DNA of 64,000 bases, from positions 1-64,000 of the forward strand of contig QMIT01000011.1 of NCBI GenBank assembly GCA_024434115.1, given 5' to 3'. The notes beneath the pieces were generated by a model. It was not told where the DNA came from and did no database searches. It saw only the letters and a list, made by a program, of their open reading frames with translations. Position numbers and translations under genes: made by a program. Numbering within the stretch: the first letter of the stretch is position 1; the number at the start of each line of letters is the position of its first letter. Below are positions 41,447 through 50,666 of this stretch, piece after piece. This DNA comes from Chloroflexota bacterium. Lineage in GTDB: Bacteria; Chloroflexota; Anaerolineae; Aggregatilineales; J027.

Positions 41447-44400
41447 TTACGACTCACTCCCCGGCGGCTTGCGGCGGTTGTTCCGCACCATCCGGCGTGC
41501 TTCGTCAATAGATTTTACCAAGACACGGCGGCTTCTGCCTCCTGCCAATGGTTCACCGATAATCCCCAATTCGTGCAGTGAATCCATCAGTCGGGCGGCA
41601 CGCGGATAGCCAATTCCTAAACGTCGCTGGATCAAGGATGCAGAGGCTTCCCCATCCAGCACCACCAAGCTAAGTGCCTCTTCCAGCATCGGGTCGAGTT
41701 CGGACAGCGTTTCCAGTCGGGTCATGCCGCGCTCCCATGGGGGCACGGTTTCCTCCTCCGTCTCCTGTACCTCTTGCTGTTCGGTGTGCCATGCCTTCCA
41801 GTACATGACGATTTCATATAGTTCTTCGTCCGAAACGTAACACCCCTGAATACGCTTTGGCCCTGCCGCGTCCGGTGCAAGGAACAGCATGTCGCCCTTG
41901 CCAACCAGTGATTCCGCGCCCACCGTATCCAAAATAACCCGCGAATCCGTCCCCGACGCCACCGCGAACGAGATACGGGCGGGGAAGTTAGCTTTAATCA
42001 ACCCCGTGATAACATCCACACTGGGGCGTTGGGTGGCAATGACAAGGTGCATCCCGGCGGCGCGTGCTTTTTGGGCAAGGCGTGTCACCGTTTTTTCGGT
42101 TTCGTCGGGTCGCGTCATCATCAGGTCGCCGATTTCGTCAATCACGATCACAATATAGGGCAGTTGTTCTTCCGGTCTACCTTTCTTGACGACTGTCTTG
42201 TTATAGGCCTCAAGGTGACGGGCGTTTTCATGTTCCAACAGCTTATAGCGCCGATCCATTTCGCGGGTTGACCAGCGCAGCACCCCGATGATGCGTTCGC
42301 CATCGGTTTCGACTGGCCCAAGCAGATGGGGCAATCCATTAAAATGGACCATCTCGACCATCTTGGGATCAAGAATAATCAGCCGCAGCCGATCCGGGGT
42401 ATTGTTTGCCACCAATGACGCAATCATCGCCGTTAAACAAACCGATTTACCCGATCCCGTTGTTCCTGCGATCAACATATGTGGCATGGATGCAAGGTCG
42501 GCCATAATCGGATCACCGGACACATCCCGACCTAACGGCACAGCTAAGGGTTTATGCCGTTCTTTGTAGGATGCTTCGGATTCCAACACCGAGCGTAAAT
42601 CCACCACACTTGGTTCACGGTTGGGTACTTCGATCCCAACATATGAATGACCGGGTACAGGTGCTTCAATACGCACACTCCGCGCCGAGAGTGCCAATGC
42701 GAGGTCATTTTGCAAGGCCGCGATTTTGCCGACGCGGGTGCGAATAACTACCCGTTCCCCGGCCTCATTGATGACTTCCTTGATCGGCGACACCGCATAT
42801 TGTGTGACGGTTGGCCCAACGCGCACATCAATCACATCCGCATCAATATCAAATTCCATCATCGTATGTTCGATGATACGCGCGTTGTTATTGACCTCAT
42901 CCTCGGAGGGTAGTCGCAAGTGGGTGTAATGTAGTAGTTCCAATGGTGGCAGTTCCGCCAACCGTTCCCCCACCATGCGGCGGTCTTGGAACCCATCTAC
43001 CGTAAAATAGCGCCGTCCGTTGTTCCCATTCCCGTTGGTGGGATTTGAATTTGAACTGCGGGGCTTTACGGCTTCCCCATTCTCTTTAACGGGCAGATTT
43101 ACGACTTGCCCATTAATCACTAACGTGTTGCGGCGGGGCAGCATCTCGTTTTCGTCGTCTTGCATATCTTCAATCTCATTTTCTAGATTTACCGCTGTCA
43201 CCGCTTCGTCAGCAACAGGAGACATTGTTTCAATAGAGGGTCTTTCCCCTTCCGACATAGGCATCGGCACAACAGGTGGCTCTGCCATTGGCGACTGTGG
43301 TAGTGTCGTTGGGGGTGGCACATTTCGACCTGTTGGTTCTGGCCGTGTAGGTCTGGCAGGCCGCTCGGCTCGACTTGGCATTGGGTCTGGATTTGGTATT
43401 CCCGGCAGTGCTTGGGGTGGCAATGGCGGCGGTGTAAGAGGTACAGGTGAGGCAACCGCTTCTGCTTTGGGAAGAGGTGTCATCTCATCAGGCCGTGCAT
43501 AATTTCCATATGGCACTTCGACCTTTACCCCCGCAGATGGGGCATTCGCTGGTGGCGTAATGGGTGTTGGTTCGGGTGGCAATGCTACAGGCGGTGTATA
43601 CGTTTCTTGCATAGGAGTGGGATAAGCCATAGTGGAAACCGCAGGGGCTACCACTGACGCCCCGATCATCATCTCTTGGGTGGTGATTTTTCCGTTAGTC
43701 TGGACAACAGGGCGCTGTGGCATAGCAGGCCGTACCCGCGTTGAAAGGTCTTGTGAACGTGTCCCCACCCATTCCAATGATTGACGAATATGATGACGGC
43801 GGATGTGCAAAGCCAACATCAAACTGTATGCCATACCGATGGTCAGCACGATAATCGAGAGATACTGGCCTAACACGGTGGTCAAAATGCTGCTAATGGC
43901 CCAGCCAACATAACCACCGCCTTTACCCTCGCGTGCTAGTGCCCGTCCTTCTTCTTCAAACGCCAGCAGATGGAATAGACCCTGTAGGCTGATAAAGGCG
44001 ATTTCAACCGCCAGTATCCGCATCCAGTCAAATTTTAGATTGAGATGAATATTGATTTTCGGCAGCAGCAGCAAAATCCCCATACCAAAAATGGTGAGGG
44101 CGGTAACAAAAGACCCAATGCCAAATGCTTGTTTTAATCCCGTCGCCAATGATGTCGCCACTGCCGCGTCACCCACCGGGTTGAGCAGTGCCGTAAACAC
44201 AAAAATCCCCACGATAATCAGCAAAATCGCGCCTAGTTCATCGGCCCAGCTAGGCATCGTTTGGCCCAGATTACGAAACGCATCCGGGTCTTCCAAAAAT
44301 CGCCGTAGCCGATTCCCAAACGAATTAGGATTCGGCGGACGCGCGGGGCGCACCGGACGCGGTGTCGGTTGTGGGCGTGCGGTGGTCATCCTTGCAGAAG

Positions 44401-44815
44401 TGGTCTTACTTGATGCCGTCGTCTTAGTCGTCGTTTTAGCCGATATTTTGCCTGTACCAGCCGCAGATTTGGTTGTTTTTGCAGGCGCGGTTGATTTTGC
44501 AGGTGTCGCCATTTTTGACGACGGTGTTTTGCTAGTCGTCGTTTTAGCTGAACCCGCTGCCGATCTTCCGGTTGTTCCCGTCGTGGACTTGGTTGTACCA
44601 GTGGCTTTGCTGGATGTTTTTGATGCAGATGTGCGTGAAGATACGACAGAAGCACTTCCCGTCGTTTTTTTGCTCGTACCTTTCGACGGCGCTTGGGCTG
44701 CTGTTTTTGGGGTGGTGGTGGACTTCTTACCGGACGCAGAGCTAGAAGTTGAACTGGTACGCGCCGGCTTATGTGTCTCAGATGGTTTGCGCGGCGGCGT
44801 GTTCCGATCCGACAT
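41447..44815 (-). CDS. ftsK: FtsK/SpoIIIE-type DNA translocase
   Basis: About 1122 residues. A long basic Ser/Thr/Lys/Ala-rich region covers about 1-150, much longer than usual before the membrane part. Four transmembrane helices lie at about 195-330. A Pro-rich linker follows to about 520, then the motor: alpha and beta domains with Walker A TTGSGKS near 785 and Walker B IVIDEIGDLMM. The gamma winged helix (ASLIQRRLGIGYPRAARLMD) reads KOPS-like sequences. It moves chromosome termini through the septum at division. The ATG at 44815 is chosen (MSDRNTPPRK); a GTG 3 codons earlier is possible. Confidence 0.93.
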   Translation of the reverse strand: MSDRNTPPRKPSETHKPARTSSTSSSASGKKSTTTPKTAAQAPSKGTSKKTTGSASVVSSRTSASKTSSKATGTTKSTTGTTGRSAAGSAKTTTSKTPSSKMATPAKSTAPAKTTKSAAGTGKISAKTTTKTTASSKTTSARMTTARPQPTPRPVRPARPPNPNSFGNRLRRFLEDPDAFRNLGQTMPSWADELGAILLIIVGIFVFTALLNPVGDAAVATSLATGLKQAFGIGSFVTALTIFGMGILLLLPKINIHLNLKFDWMRILAVEIAFISLQGLFHLLAFEEEGRALAREGKGGGYVGWAISSILTTVLGQYLSIIVLTIGMAYSLMLALHIRRHHIRQSLEWVGTRSQDLSTRVRPAMPQRPVVQTNGKITTQEMMIGASVVAPAVSTMAYPTPMQETYTPPVALPPEPTPITPPANAPSAGVKVEVPYGNYARPDEMTPLPKAEAVASPVPLTPPPLPPQALPGIPNPDPMPSRAERPARPTRPEPTGRNVPPPTTLPQSPMAEPPVVPMPMSEGERPSIETMSPVADEAVTAVNLENEIEDMQDDENEMLPRRNTLVINGQVVNLPVKENGEAVKPRSSNSNPTNGNGNNGRRYFTVDGFQDRRMVGERLAELPPLELLHYTHLRLPSEDEVNNNARIIEHTMMEFDIDADVIDVRVGPTVTQYAVSPIKEVINEAGERVVIRTRVGKIAALQNDLALALSARSVRIEAPVPGHSYVGIEVPNREPSVVDLRSVLESEASYKERHKPLAVPLGRDVSGDPIMADLASMPHMLIAGTTGSGKSVCLTAMIASLVANNTPDRLRLIILDPKMVEMVHFNGLPHLLGPVETDGERIIGVLRWSTREMDRRYKLLEHENARHLEAYNKTVVKKGRPEEQLPYIVIVIDEIGDLMMTRPDETEKTVTRLAQKARAAGMHLVIATQRPSVDVITGLIKANFPARISFAVASGTDSRVILDTVGAESLVGKGDMLFLAPDAAGPKRIQGCYVSDEELYEIVMYWKAWHTEQQEVQETEEETVPPWERGMTRLETLSELDPMLEEALSLVVLDGEASASLIQRRLGIGYPRAARLMDSLHELGIIGEPLAGGRSRRVLVKSIDEARRMVRNNRRKPPGSES

Positions 44816-44987
44816 GCAAATCACATATCCTTTTGAATTAAACTACCTCATTATTGTACCATGCCAACCGATTCGCTGGAAGAAACGTTAATCCTACGTT
44901 GAAATAAATCATAAAACAATTAGGCAATGGCGGCACGCATTATTGGCAATTTAACCGGATTTTTCAAGCGTTATTTCTTGGTAAATT

Positions 44988-45015
44988 TTGGGTAATCTAA
45001 ATCGGGTGTTATGAT
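44988..45015 (+). promoter_or_regulatory. promoter of hypothetical gene 45050
   Basis: TTGGGT-16 bp-TATGAT, 35 bp before the start codon, in the divergent gap with ftsK. Confidence 0.45.
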
Positions 45016-45049
45016 TATTTGGAGTGAACAGAGAGTTTGAGGGGGACAT

Positions 45050-45577
45050 ATGCCAATAGAGGCACGTCAAGCCGAATTTGCTCTTTTGCAGCAGCAGGCA
45101 TATGCGGCTTTGGAGGATATTATTCCCTCATCGGGAGCTTCTCATTTCCTCATGCGGTTATCCATCTATCCTGCCTTTTTCAAATATGTTTCATGGGTGA
45201 TTTTTGAGGGCCATAATCTATTTGCCCGTCAAGTAATATGGGATAGACCGGGTGACTGCCATCGTTTTTTTGACCCTATGGAAGGGCTTAGAAAGGGCTG
45301 GCACATCAGTCCTACTCTGTCCGTAGTTGAGAAAATAATTGATGAATCTGTTTTTTATTCCCTATTTGATCAAGTCCATCAAATTCCCTTACCCAAAACC
45401 GAGCGCAGTATGGCGATTGATGGCGAGTCTTGGTATCTGCATATTCCCGGCTCATTTGAAAATCGTATATTAGATTGGAATGCTGTTGGGTGTAAGAAGG
45501 AAGATGATTGGCAACCACTCATCCAATGGGCAGAAAATATGCACAAATTTCTCCTGACCGTTTTTGGTTCTCATTGA
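45050..45577 (+). CDS. hypothetical protein, unrecognised
   Basis: A 175-residue cytoplasmic protein, mixed alpha/beta and rich in aromatic residues (FFKYVSWVIFEGHNLFARQV, WYLHIPGSFENRILDWNAVG). GGGGGAC precedes the ATG. No signal peptide, membrane helix or motif is seen. It ends 19 bp before the enoyl-CoA hydratase gene and may share its transcript. Confidence 0.62.
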   Translation: MPIEARQAEFALLQQQAYAALEDIIPSSGASHFLMRLSIYPAFFKYVSWVIFEGHNLFARQVIWDRPGDCHRFFDPMEGLRKGWHISPTLSVVEKIIDESVFYSLFDQVHQIPLPKTERSMAIDGESWYLHIPGSFENRILDWNAVGCKKEDDWQPLIQWAENMHKFLLTVFGSH

Positions 45578-45596
45578 AAGGCAAATTTGTATCCCT

Positions 45597-46388
45597 ATGA
45601 CCTACGAAAACATCCTATACGAGGTTGCCGATGGCGTGGCGACCATCACCCTCAATCGCCCCGAAAAATACAACGCCTTTTCCGCTAAGATGCTGCACGA
45701 AACCAATGACGCCTTCCGGCAAATCGCCCGTGATGCTGCCGTGCGTGCCGTCATTATCACGGGGGCGGGTAAAGCCTTTTGTTCGGGGCAAGATTTGGGC
45801 GATGCCGAAAGTGTTGAAAAAGGTTTTATGGAGCATGTCCGTTCTAAATATAACCCCCTTATTTTGGCAATGCGCAACCTCGAAAAACCTATTATCGCCG
45901 CGATTAATGGGGTTGTGGCGGGGGCAGGCGTCGGCGTGGCGCTGGCCTGTGATTTACGTATCCTCTCGGACAAGGCCAGTTTCGTTTTTGCGGCTTTTGT
46001 GGGAATCGGCCTCGTTCCCGATACAGGCATTGATTACCACCTGCCACGTCTCGTGGGTCAAGCCAAAGCCTTTGAATTGATGATGTTGGCCGATGGCAAA
46101 AATCGGGTCTCGCCCCAACAGGCCCTTGATCTGAATTTATGCACATCTATCGTCGAACACGACGCCCTGATGGAACAGACCCGTAGCCTAGCCATCAGAC
46201 TCGCTACCATGCCCACCCGCGCCATCGGCCTGACCAAACGCCTCCTAAATGGCACATGGGATCAAACCCTTGCCGAAACACTCGACATGGAGGCCCAATT
46301 GCAGCACGCCGCCAGCAATACCAAAGATGCACTAGAAGGCATCACCGCTTTTAATGAAAAACGGGAACCGAAATTCACGGGTCAATAG
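45597..46388 (+). CDS. enoyl-CoA hydratase/isomerase (PaaG-like)
   Basis: A 263-residue crotonase-fold enzyme. ITGAGKAFCSGQDLGD carries the first oxyanion-hole strand, and NGVVAGAGVGVALACDLRIL the second, with the glycine that stabilises the thioester enolate. FVGIGLVPDTGIDYHLPRLV resembles PaaG-type isomerases more than classical EchA, since one of the usual catalytic Glu positions is replaced in GLVPDTG. It probably acts in fatty-acid or aromatic acyl-CoA breakdown, as do the acyl-CoA dehydrogenases and ligase elsewhere in the window. Confidence 0.9.
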   Translation: MTYENILYEVADGVATITLNRPEKYNAFSAKMLHETNDAFRQIARDAAVRAVIITGAGKAFCSGQDLGDAESVEKGFMEHVRSKYNPLILAMRNLEKPIIAAINGVVAGAGVGVALACDLRILSDKASFVFAAFVGIGLVPDTGIDYHLPRLVGQAKAFELMMLADGKNRVSPQQALDLNLCTSIVEHDALMEQTRSLAIRLATMPTRAIGLTKRLLNGTWDQTLAETLDMEAQLQHAASNTKDALEGITAFNEKREPKFTGQ

Positions 46389-46557
46389 CCGAATGAGCGT
46401 ATTTGTTGCGGCATGAAGCGTCTGTGTCAATCTCGTAACATGTGGTTACATGGCTGATACGCCCTTGTCATATGGTCGTAACACCGGACGCCTAAAGTGA
46501 AATCTGTCACAGCACTGTCATTATCAATGATCTTTATAGATCAAAGGATTCAATCTC

Positions 46558-48039
46558 ATGGGTAATCGACCTCCCGTAACAGGACAGCAAATCAGTCCAA
46601 ATCTACAATGGGGGATTATCGGGGCGGTCATTATTGGCTTGACCTGCCTCATTTGTTCAGGGGTTTTGGTCATCTATTTGTTGGCAAGTGGGGGCGATGA
46701 CGAAGACCCTCAATCGGTTGCTAACCCGACACCCTTTGTTTTTCCAACCCAATCAACCCTCCAAGTTTTCCCAACCGCCCAACCGACTCAGACCCTGCGG
46801 CCCTCCGCTACACCATTTTCGAGCGGCGGTAATAACAACAACCCACCACCCGTTATCCAACCGACTTTCCCGTCCAATTCTGGGCCAGCCGCCTATGTCA
46901 CCAATACCACTACCCTGAATGTCCGTTCGGGGCCGGGGACGGAATATGGCATTGTACAAACCATCGGGTTAAATCAACTCGTGGGTTTGATTGGTCGTAA
47001 CAACGCTTCCACATGGGTACAAATTCGTTTGGTCAGCGGCACGGTGGGTTGGGTGAATACCAGCTATATCCGTGCCAACGTTGCATTGGGTAGCCTGCCT
47101 GTCACCGAACCAACACCGACTGTCCCCCAAGTGACCGCCAATCCCACCAGTGTCGTCAAAGATACCCAGATCGCGCTCAATGGTACGGGCTATCCCGCCT
47201 CGACCCAAGTCTATGTGTATATTGGGCCAAGCAATCTCAGCGTCTTCCCCAACGTGCTGGCTACTGCTTTGACAGATTCCAGTGGTCGCTTCTCCACTAC
47301 CCTTAAGATGCCTGCCCAATGGCCCAATGGAACAACCATTCCTACCGGGCCAGTGATTATCAGCGTGACGGCAACCAACGGCGTTGGTGCATTGACGACT
47401 GTCAACTATACGGCGGCACAAACCTATACCCCTGTAATTGCTATAAGCCCCAACACTGGGCCAGCGGGTACGGTCATCAATGTATCGGGTACGGGTTTCC
47501 CACCGTCGCTCAGTGTCAGCATTCGTCTGGCAATCACCAGCACCGATTTCCTGACGACGCCCTACACCACTGCCGTCACTTCAGGCTCAGGTACATTTGC
47601 CACCTCCTTTACCATGCCCTCCAAGTGGCCGGATAACAGCACCATCACCCAGACCAATTTGCAGGTCGTGGCATTAGTGGACGGCACAAGCTATGTGGAC
47701 TCCGAAGCCTTTACCTATCAGCCCGCTGTAGCGAATCCAGTCATCAGCATTAATCCAACTTCAGCGGGAGCGGGAACCGATATTGCCGTCAGCGGAACAA
47801 ACTTCCCGGCCAATACCACTGTCGAAATTCGTTTGGGCCTGCCGAGCGCGGGGTTCATTTCCAGCCCCTATCTGACCGTCACGACCAATAGTTCCGGTGC
47901 ATTCACGACCCCCTTTACTATTCCGAGCCAGTGGACAAATGGCACACCGATCACCGATACTGCTTTGCAGGTGGTGGTTACGGTAGCCAGCAATCAGTCC
48001 ATTTCGGCGGTGACGCCTTTCACCTTTGTCTTGCCGTAG
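46558..48039 (+). CDS. membrane-anchored SH3b and IPT-repeat surface protein
   Basis: A 493-residue surface protein. One transmembrane helix lies at about 20-43 (IIGAVIIGLTCLICSGVLVI). A Thr/Pro/Asn-rich stalk runs to about 110. An SH3b domain follows (TTTLNVRSGPGTEYGIVQTI; GWVNTSYIRA). Then come three repeats of about 100 residues that begin I-x-P-x-S/T-x-G-x-G-T (ISPNTGPAGTVINVSGTGFP; INPTSAGAGTDIAVSGTNFP), Ig-like/IPT in type. It probably binds cell-wall or extracellular polymer. AAAGGA precedes the start. Confidence 0.85.
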   Translation: MGNRPPVTGQQISPNLQWGIIGAVIIGLTCLICSGVLVIYLLASGGDDEDPQSVANPTPFVFPTQSTLQVFPTAQPTQTLRPSATPFSSGGNNNNPPPVIQPTFPSNSGPAAYVTNTTTLNVRSGPGTEYGIVQTIGLNQLVGLIGRNNASTWVQIRLVSGTVGWVNTSYIRANVALGSLPVTEPTPTVPQVTANPTSVVKDTQIALNGTGYPASTQVYVYIGPSNLSVFPNVLATALTDSSGRFSTTLKMPAQWPNGTTIPTGPVIISVTATNGVGALTTVNYTAAQTYTPVIAISPNTGPAGTVINVSGTGFPPSLSVSIRLAITSTDFLTTPYTTAVTSGSGTFATSFTMPSKWPDNSTITQTNLQVVALVDGTSYVDSEAFTYQPAVANPVISINPTSAGAGTDIAVSGTNFPANTTVEIRLGLPSAGFISSPYLTVTTNSSGAFTTPFTIPSQWTNGTPITDTALQVVVTVASNQSISAVTPFTFVLP

Positions 48040-48067
48040 TTGCAGATTTTCCAACCACAGTATTGAG

Positions 48068-48098
48068 AAAAGGACGGCTCACCCCCGTCCTTTTTGTT
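48068..48098 (+). terminator. intrinsic terminator after SH3b gene
   Basis: AAAGGACGG and CCGTCCTTT form a 9-bp stem with a 7-nt loop, followed by TTTTG. Confidence 0.85.
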
Positions 48099-48158
48099 TT
48101 GGTATATATTAAGTTCAGACAGAATCTCAGATTTCTCAATTATCTGGAGTATTCGCTC

Positions 48159-49286
48159 ATGTCCTCTAAAAACGCTTCGAATTTGGCATTGGTAGCCATC
48201 TTTTTGATATATGCCACTGCCTTATGGCAAAAGCCCGATGCGATAAAAAACCCACAGCTTATGCCAACACCAACTTCGCTAGTCGCACCGACGCTTGAAC
48301 CGGGCATTCCCCAAATCACGATACTTGACCCCCATATTCACGGCACGGGTCTATTTCAGTTTTTCCAACCCGGCGATGATTGGTACTTGGAACGGGATGA
48401 CTATAACCCTGACTATCAGCGAGCCAGCACGATCTATATATCCCCAAGTCGTTTGTCGGTCATTCATGCCTTTATTGAAATTGGTGTGACGTATTACTCC
48501 CTCCAAGAGGTGAATGATTTGAGTTATACAGACTCTTTCTTCAACGTGGAATGGGGACAATTTAAAAGCTGGCGTATTACCAATTGGCAGGTAACCGATG
48601 ACTTGATTACGATTGAATTTGCTTTAGAGGATGGCCGGAACGAACTGCTGAAATACATTGCTCGACAAATTAGTTGGCTCGAAGATGACTGGCTCTATAC
48701 TATCCGTATTGTTGTTCCGGACAATAATCAAATCTTGTTAGATCAGTTATTTGAATTGGCTTCTCCAACAATGATTGGCTATCAAAACATTGGCACACTG
48801 CCGCTGGTTGGTTGGCACCAGTTCTCTGATCAATCACATAGGGTGATGATTAAGTTGCCAAACGATTCAAGGCGAATCAGCGGCTCCTCGGGTCAGCCCA
48901 TGACTTACGTCACGAGCGCTATTGGCGATGGCCGAATCACGATTCAACGCATTGCCAATCAGTCAATAACCTCACTGGATGCTGTCCAGACATTTCTGGA
49001 TACTATCTATGATGATGTAACAATTATTGACAGCCATCTAATAGAACAGGCTTTTGCAACAGGCTATCAAGTTACTTATGTCTATAAAACACTTTCGGGA
49101 GACCTGGTGAAGGTTCTCGCCGTATTGCTCAATGACACCGAAGGCAATTTATATTTGGCGGAGTTAAGTATCCCGGAACAGGGTAGCAAAAATTTGACAC
49201 AACAAATGATCGTCGAGCGACAAATCATCCGAAGTTTCACCGTGCTTGCTCCGCCCGAATACAAACAGCCTCTTTTCAATCAGTGA
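48159..49286 (+). CDS. secreted or anchored protein, unrecognised
   Basis: A 375-residue protein with an N-terminal hydrophobic helix (LALVAIFLIYATALW) near residues 8-22, acting as a signal anchor, then a Pro-rich stretch. GGAG lies 9 nt before the ATG. Two similar beta-rich halves follow; the second (MIKLPNDSRRISGSSGQPMT onward) looks like a PsbP/Mog1-like lipoprotein fold, but the match is weak. It follows the SH3b gene after a terminator, so it has its own promoter. Confidence 0.65.
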   Translation: MSSKNASNLALVAIFLIYATALWQKPDAIKNPQLMPTPTSLVAPTLEPGIPQITILDPHIHGTGLFQFFQPGDDWYLERDDYNPDYQRASTIYISPSRLSVIHAFIEIGVTYYSLQEVNDLSYTDSFFNVEWGQFKSWRITNWQVTDDLITIEFALEDGRNELLKYIARQISWLEDDWLYTIRIVVPDNNQILLDQLFELASPTMIGYQNIGTLPLVGWHQFSDQSHRVMIKLPNDSRRISGSSGQPMTYVTSAIGDGRITIQRIANQSITSLDAVQTFLDTIYDDVTIIDSHLIEQAFATGYQVTYVYKTLSGDLVKVLAVLLNDTEGNLYLAELSIPEQGSKNLTQQMIVERQIIRSFTVLAPPEYKQPLFNQ

Positions 49287-49318
49287 TTGCGCTCATCTAG
49301 TCATAATCAAATTTCCAT

Positions 49319-49346
49319 TTGGATATTTTGGAATTTTGAGTATAAT
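49319..49346 (+). promoter_or_regulatory. promoter of acyl-CoA dehydrogenase
   Basis: TTGGAT-16 bp-TATAAT, about 48 bp before the start codon. Confidence 0.65.
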
Positions 49347-49347
49347 T

Positions 49348-49369
49348 TAATCAAATCACCATTTGATTA
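49348..49369. promoter_or_regulatory. operator dyad over the acyl-CoA dehydrogenase start site
   Basis: TAATCAAAT-CACC-ATTTGATTA has perfect 9-bp arms and lies directly after the -10 box, where a repressor would block transcription. A TetR- or GntR-class fatty-acid regulator is likely, but none is encoded nearby. Confidence 0.6.
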
Positions 49370-49394
49370 CGCTAGAGTGGATGGAGTTTAAATA

Positions 49395-50567
49395 ATGGCC
49401 CACCCGGTAACGCCAACAATTGCTGGTGTCTCTTTTGATTTAACTGAAGAACAAAAAATGCTCCAACAGGTCGCCCGCGATTTTGCCCGCAACGAGATCG
49501 CGCCAAAGGCCGAACATTATGATCGTACTGCCGAATACCCTTGGGAAATTGCCCACAAAGCCCGTGAACTCGGCCTCCTCACCCTTAATATCCCCGAAGA
49601 ATATGGCGGGATTGGGGCCAGCGTGCTCGAAGAATGTATTGTTGGGGAAGAACTGGCGTGGGGCTGCTCCGGCATCAGCACCGCCCTTACGATTAACAAT
49701 CTCGCTTCCCTGCCCATCTCCATTGCCGGAACGGACGCCCAAAAGAAGGAATGGTTGGGCCGTATTGTAGACGGTCAAATGGCCGCTTATGCCGTCACCG
49801 AACCCGGTGCAGGCTCCAATGTCGTTGGGATGCGTACCCGTGCCGAAAAACGCGGGGATGTCTACATCCTAAACGGCAGTAAAACCTTTATTTCCAACGC
49901 GAACATTGCCGATTTTTATACGGTCTTTGCTGTCACCGATCCCGCTTCTGGTCACAAAGGTCTAGGGGTGTTTGTGGTCGAAAAAGCCTCAGCGGGTGTC
50001 AGTGTCAGCAAGCACTTTGATAAACTGGGTCAGCGTTGCGCCGATACCGCCGAAATCACCTTTGAAGATGTCGAAGTCCCCGCCGCCAATTTGCTCGGTG
50101 GCAAGGATGGTATGGGTTTTTACACCGCTATGAAAGTATTCGATAAGAGCCGTCCGCCCGTCGCTGCTGGTGCAGTCGGTGTGGCCCAACGGGCCTTAGA
50201 TGAATGTGTCAAGTATGCCCGTGAGCGCGAAACCTTTGGTGTGCCGATTTATGAACACCAAGCCGTTGGTCACAAAATCGCTGATATTGCCATGAATGTC
50301 GAAGCAGCCCGGTTGCTAACATGGCGTGCGGCCTCAATTATTGACAGCGGCGTCTCCAACACCAAATACGCCTCTTTCGCCAAAGCCTTTGCCGCCGACA
50401 CCGCCATGAAAGCTACTGTCGAGGCCGTGCAGGTCTTTGGTGGCTATGGTTTCATGAAAGAATACCCCGTCGAAAAGTTGATGCGCGATGTCAAAGTCTT
50501 CCAAATCTACGAAGGCACGAGTGAAATCCAGCGTAACATCATCGTGCGTGAGCTATTCCGCAATTAA
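49395..50567 (+). CDS. acyl-CoA dehydrogenase
   Basis: A 390-residue flavoenzyme that introduces the 2,3-double bond in acyl-CoA. The family pattern is complete: MLQQVARDFARNEIAPKAEH at the start, YAVTEPGAGSNVVGMRT at the FAD/substrate site, and YEGTSEIQRNIIVREL at the end with the catalytic Glu. Length is typical of short/medium-chain forms. It stands as a single-gene unit with its own promoter, operator dyad and terminator. The chain length preference cannot be told. Confidence 0.94.
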   Translation: MAHPVTPTIAGVSFDLTEEQKMLQQVARDFARNEIAPKAEHYDRTAEYPWEIAHKARELGLLTLNIPEEYGGIGASVLEECIVGEELAWGCSGISTALTINNLASLPISIAGTDAQKKEWLGRIVDGQMAAYAVTEPGAGSNVVGMRTRAEKRGDVYILNGSKTFISNANIADFYTVFAVTDPASGHKGLGVFVVEKASAGVSVSKHFDKLGQRCADTAEITFEDVEVPAANLLGGKDGMGFYTAMKVFDKSRPPVAAGAVGVAQRALDECVKYARERETFGVPIYEHQAVGHKIADIAMNVEAARLLTWRAASIIDSGVSNTKYASFAKAFAADTAMKATVEAVQVFGGYGFMKEYPVEKLMRDVKVFQIYEGTSEIQRNIIVRELFRN

Positions 50568-50589
50568 ACTTTAAATTTCTTTTAACTTG

Positions 50590-50627
50590 ACACCGTTTGT
50601 CTTATAATGAGGCAAGCGGTGTTTTTA
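50590..50627 (+). terminator. intrinsic terminator after acyl-CoA dehydrogenase
   Basis: ACACCGTTTG pairs with CAAGCGGTGT (one wobble), followed by TTTTTATTTT. Confidence 0.75.
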
Positions 50628-50666
50628 TTTTGTGGATTTCTTCGTTTGGATTTGAAGGGTCGCGTA

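Noticed and set aside
44052-44891. 279-codon plus frame rich in Val, Ala and Asp
   Set aside because: Antisense of the repetitive Ser/Thr/Lys region of ftsK.
50586-50606. TTGACA and TATAAT upstream of the MgtC gene
   Set aside because: Spacing is 10 bp, and both boxes are inside the stem-loop that ends the acyl-CoA dehydrogenase transcript.
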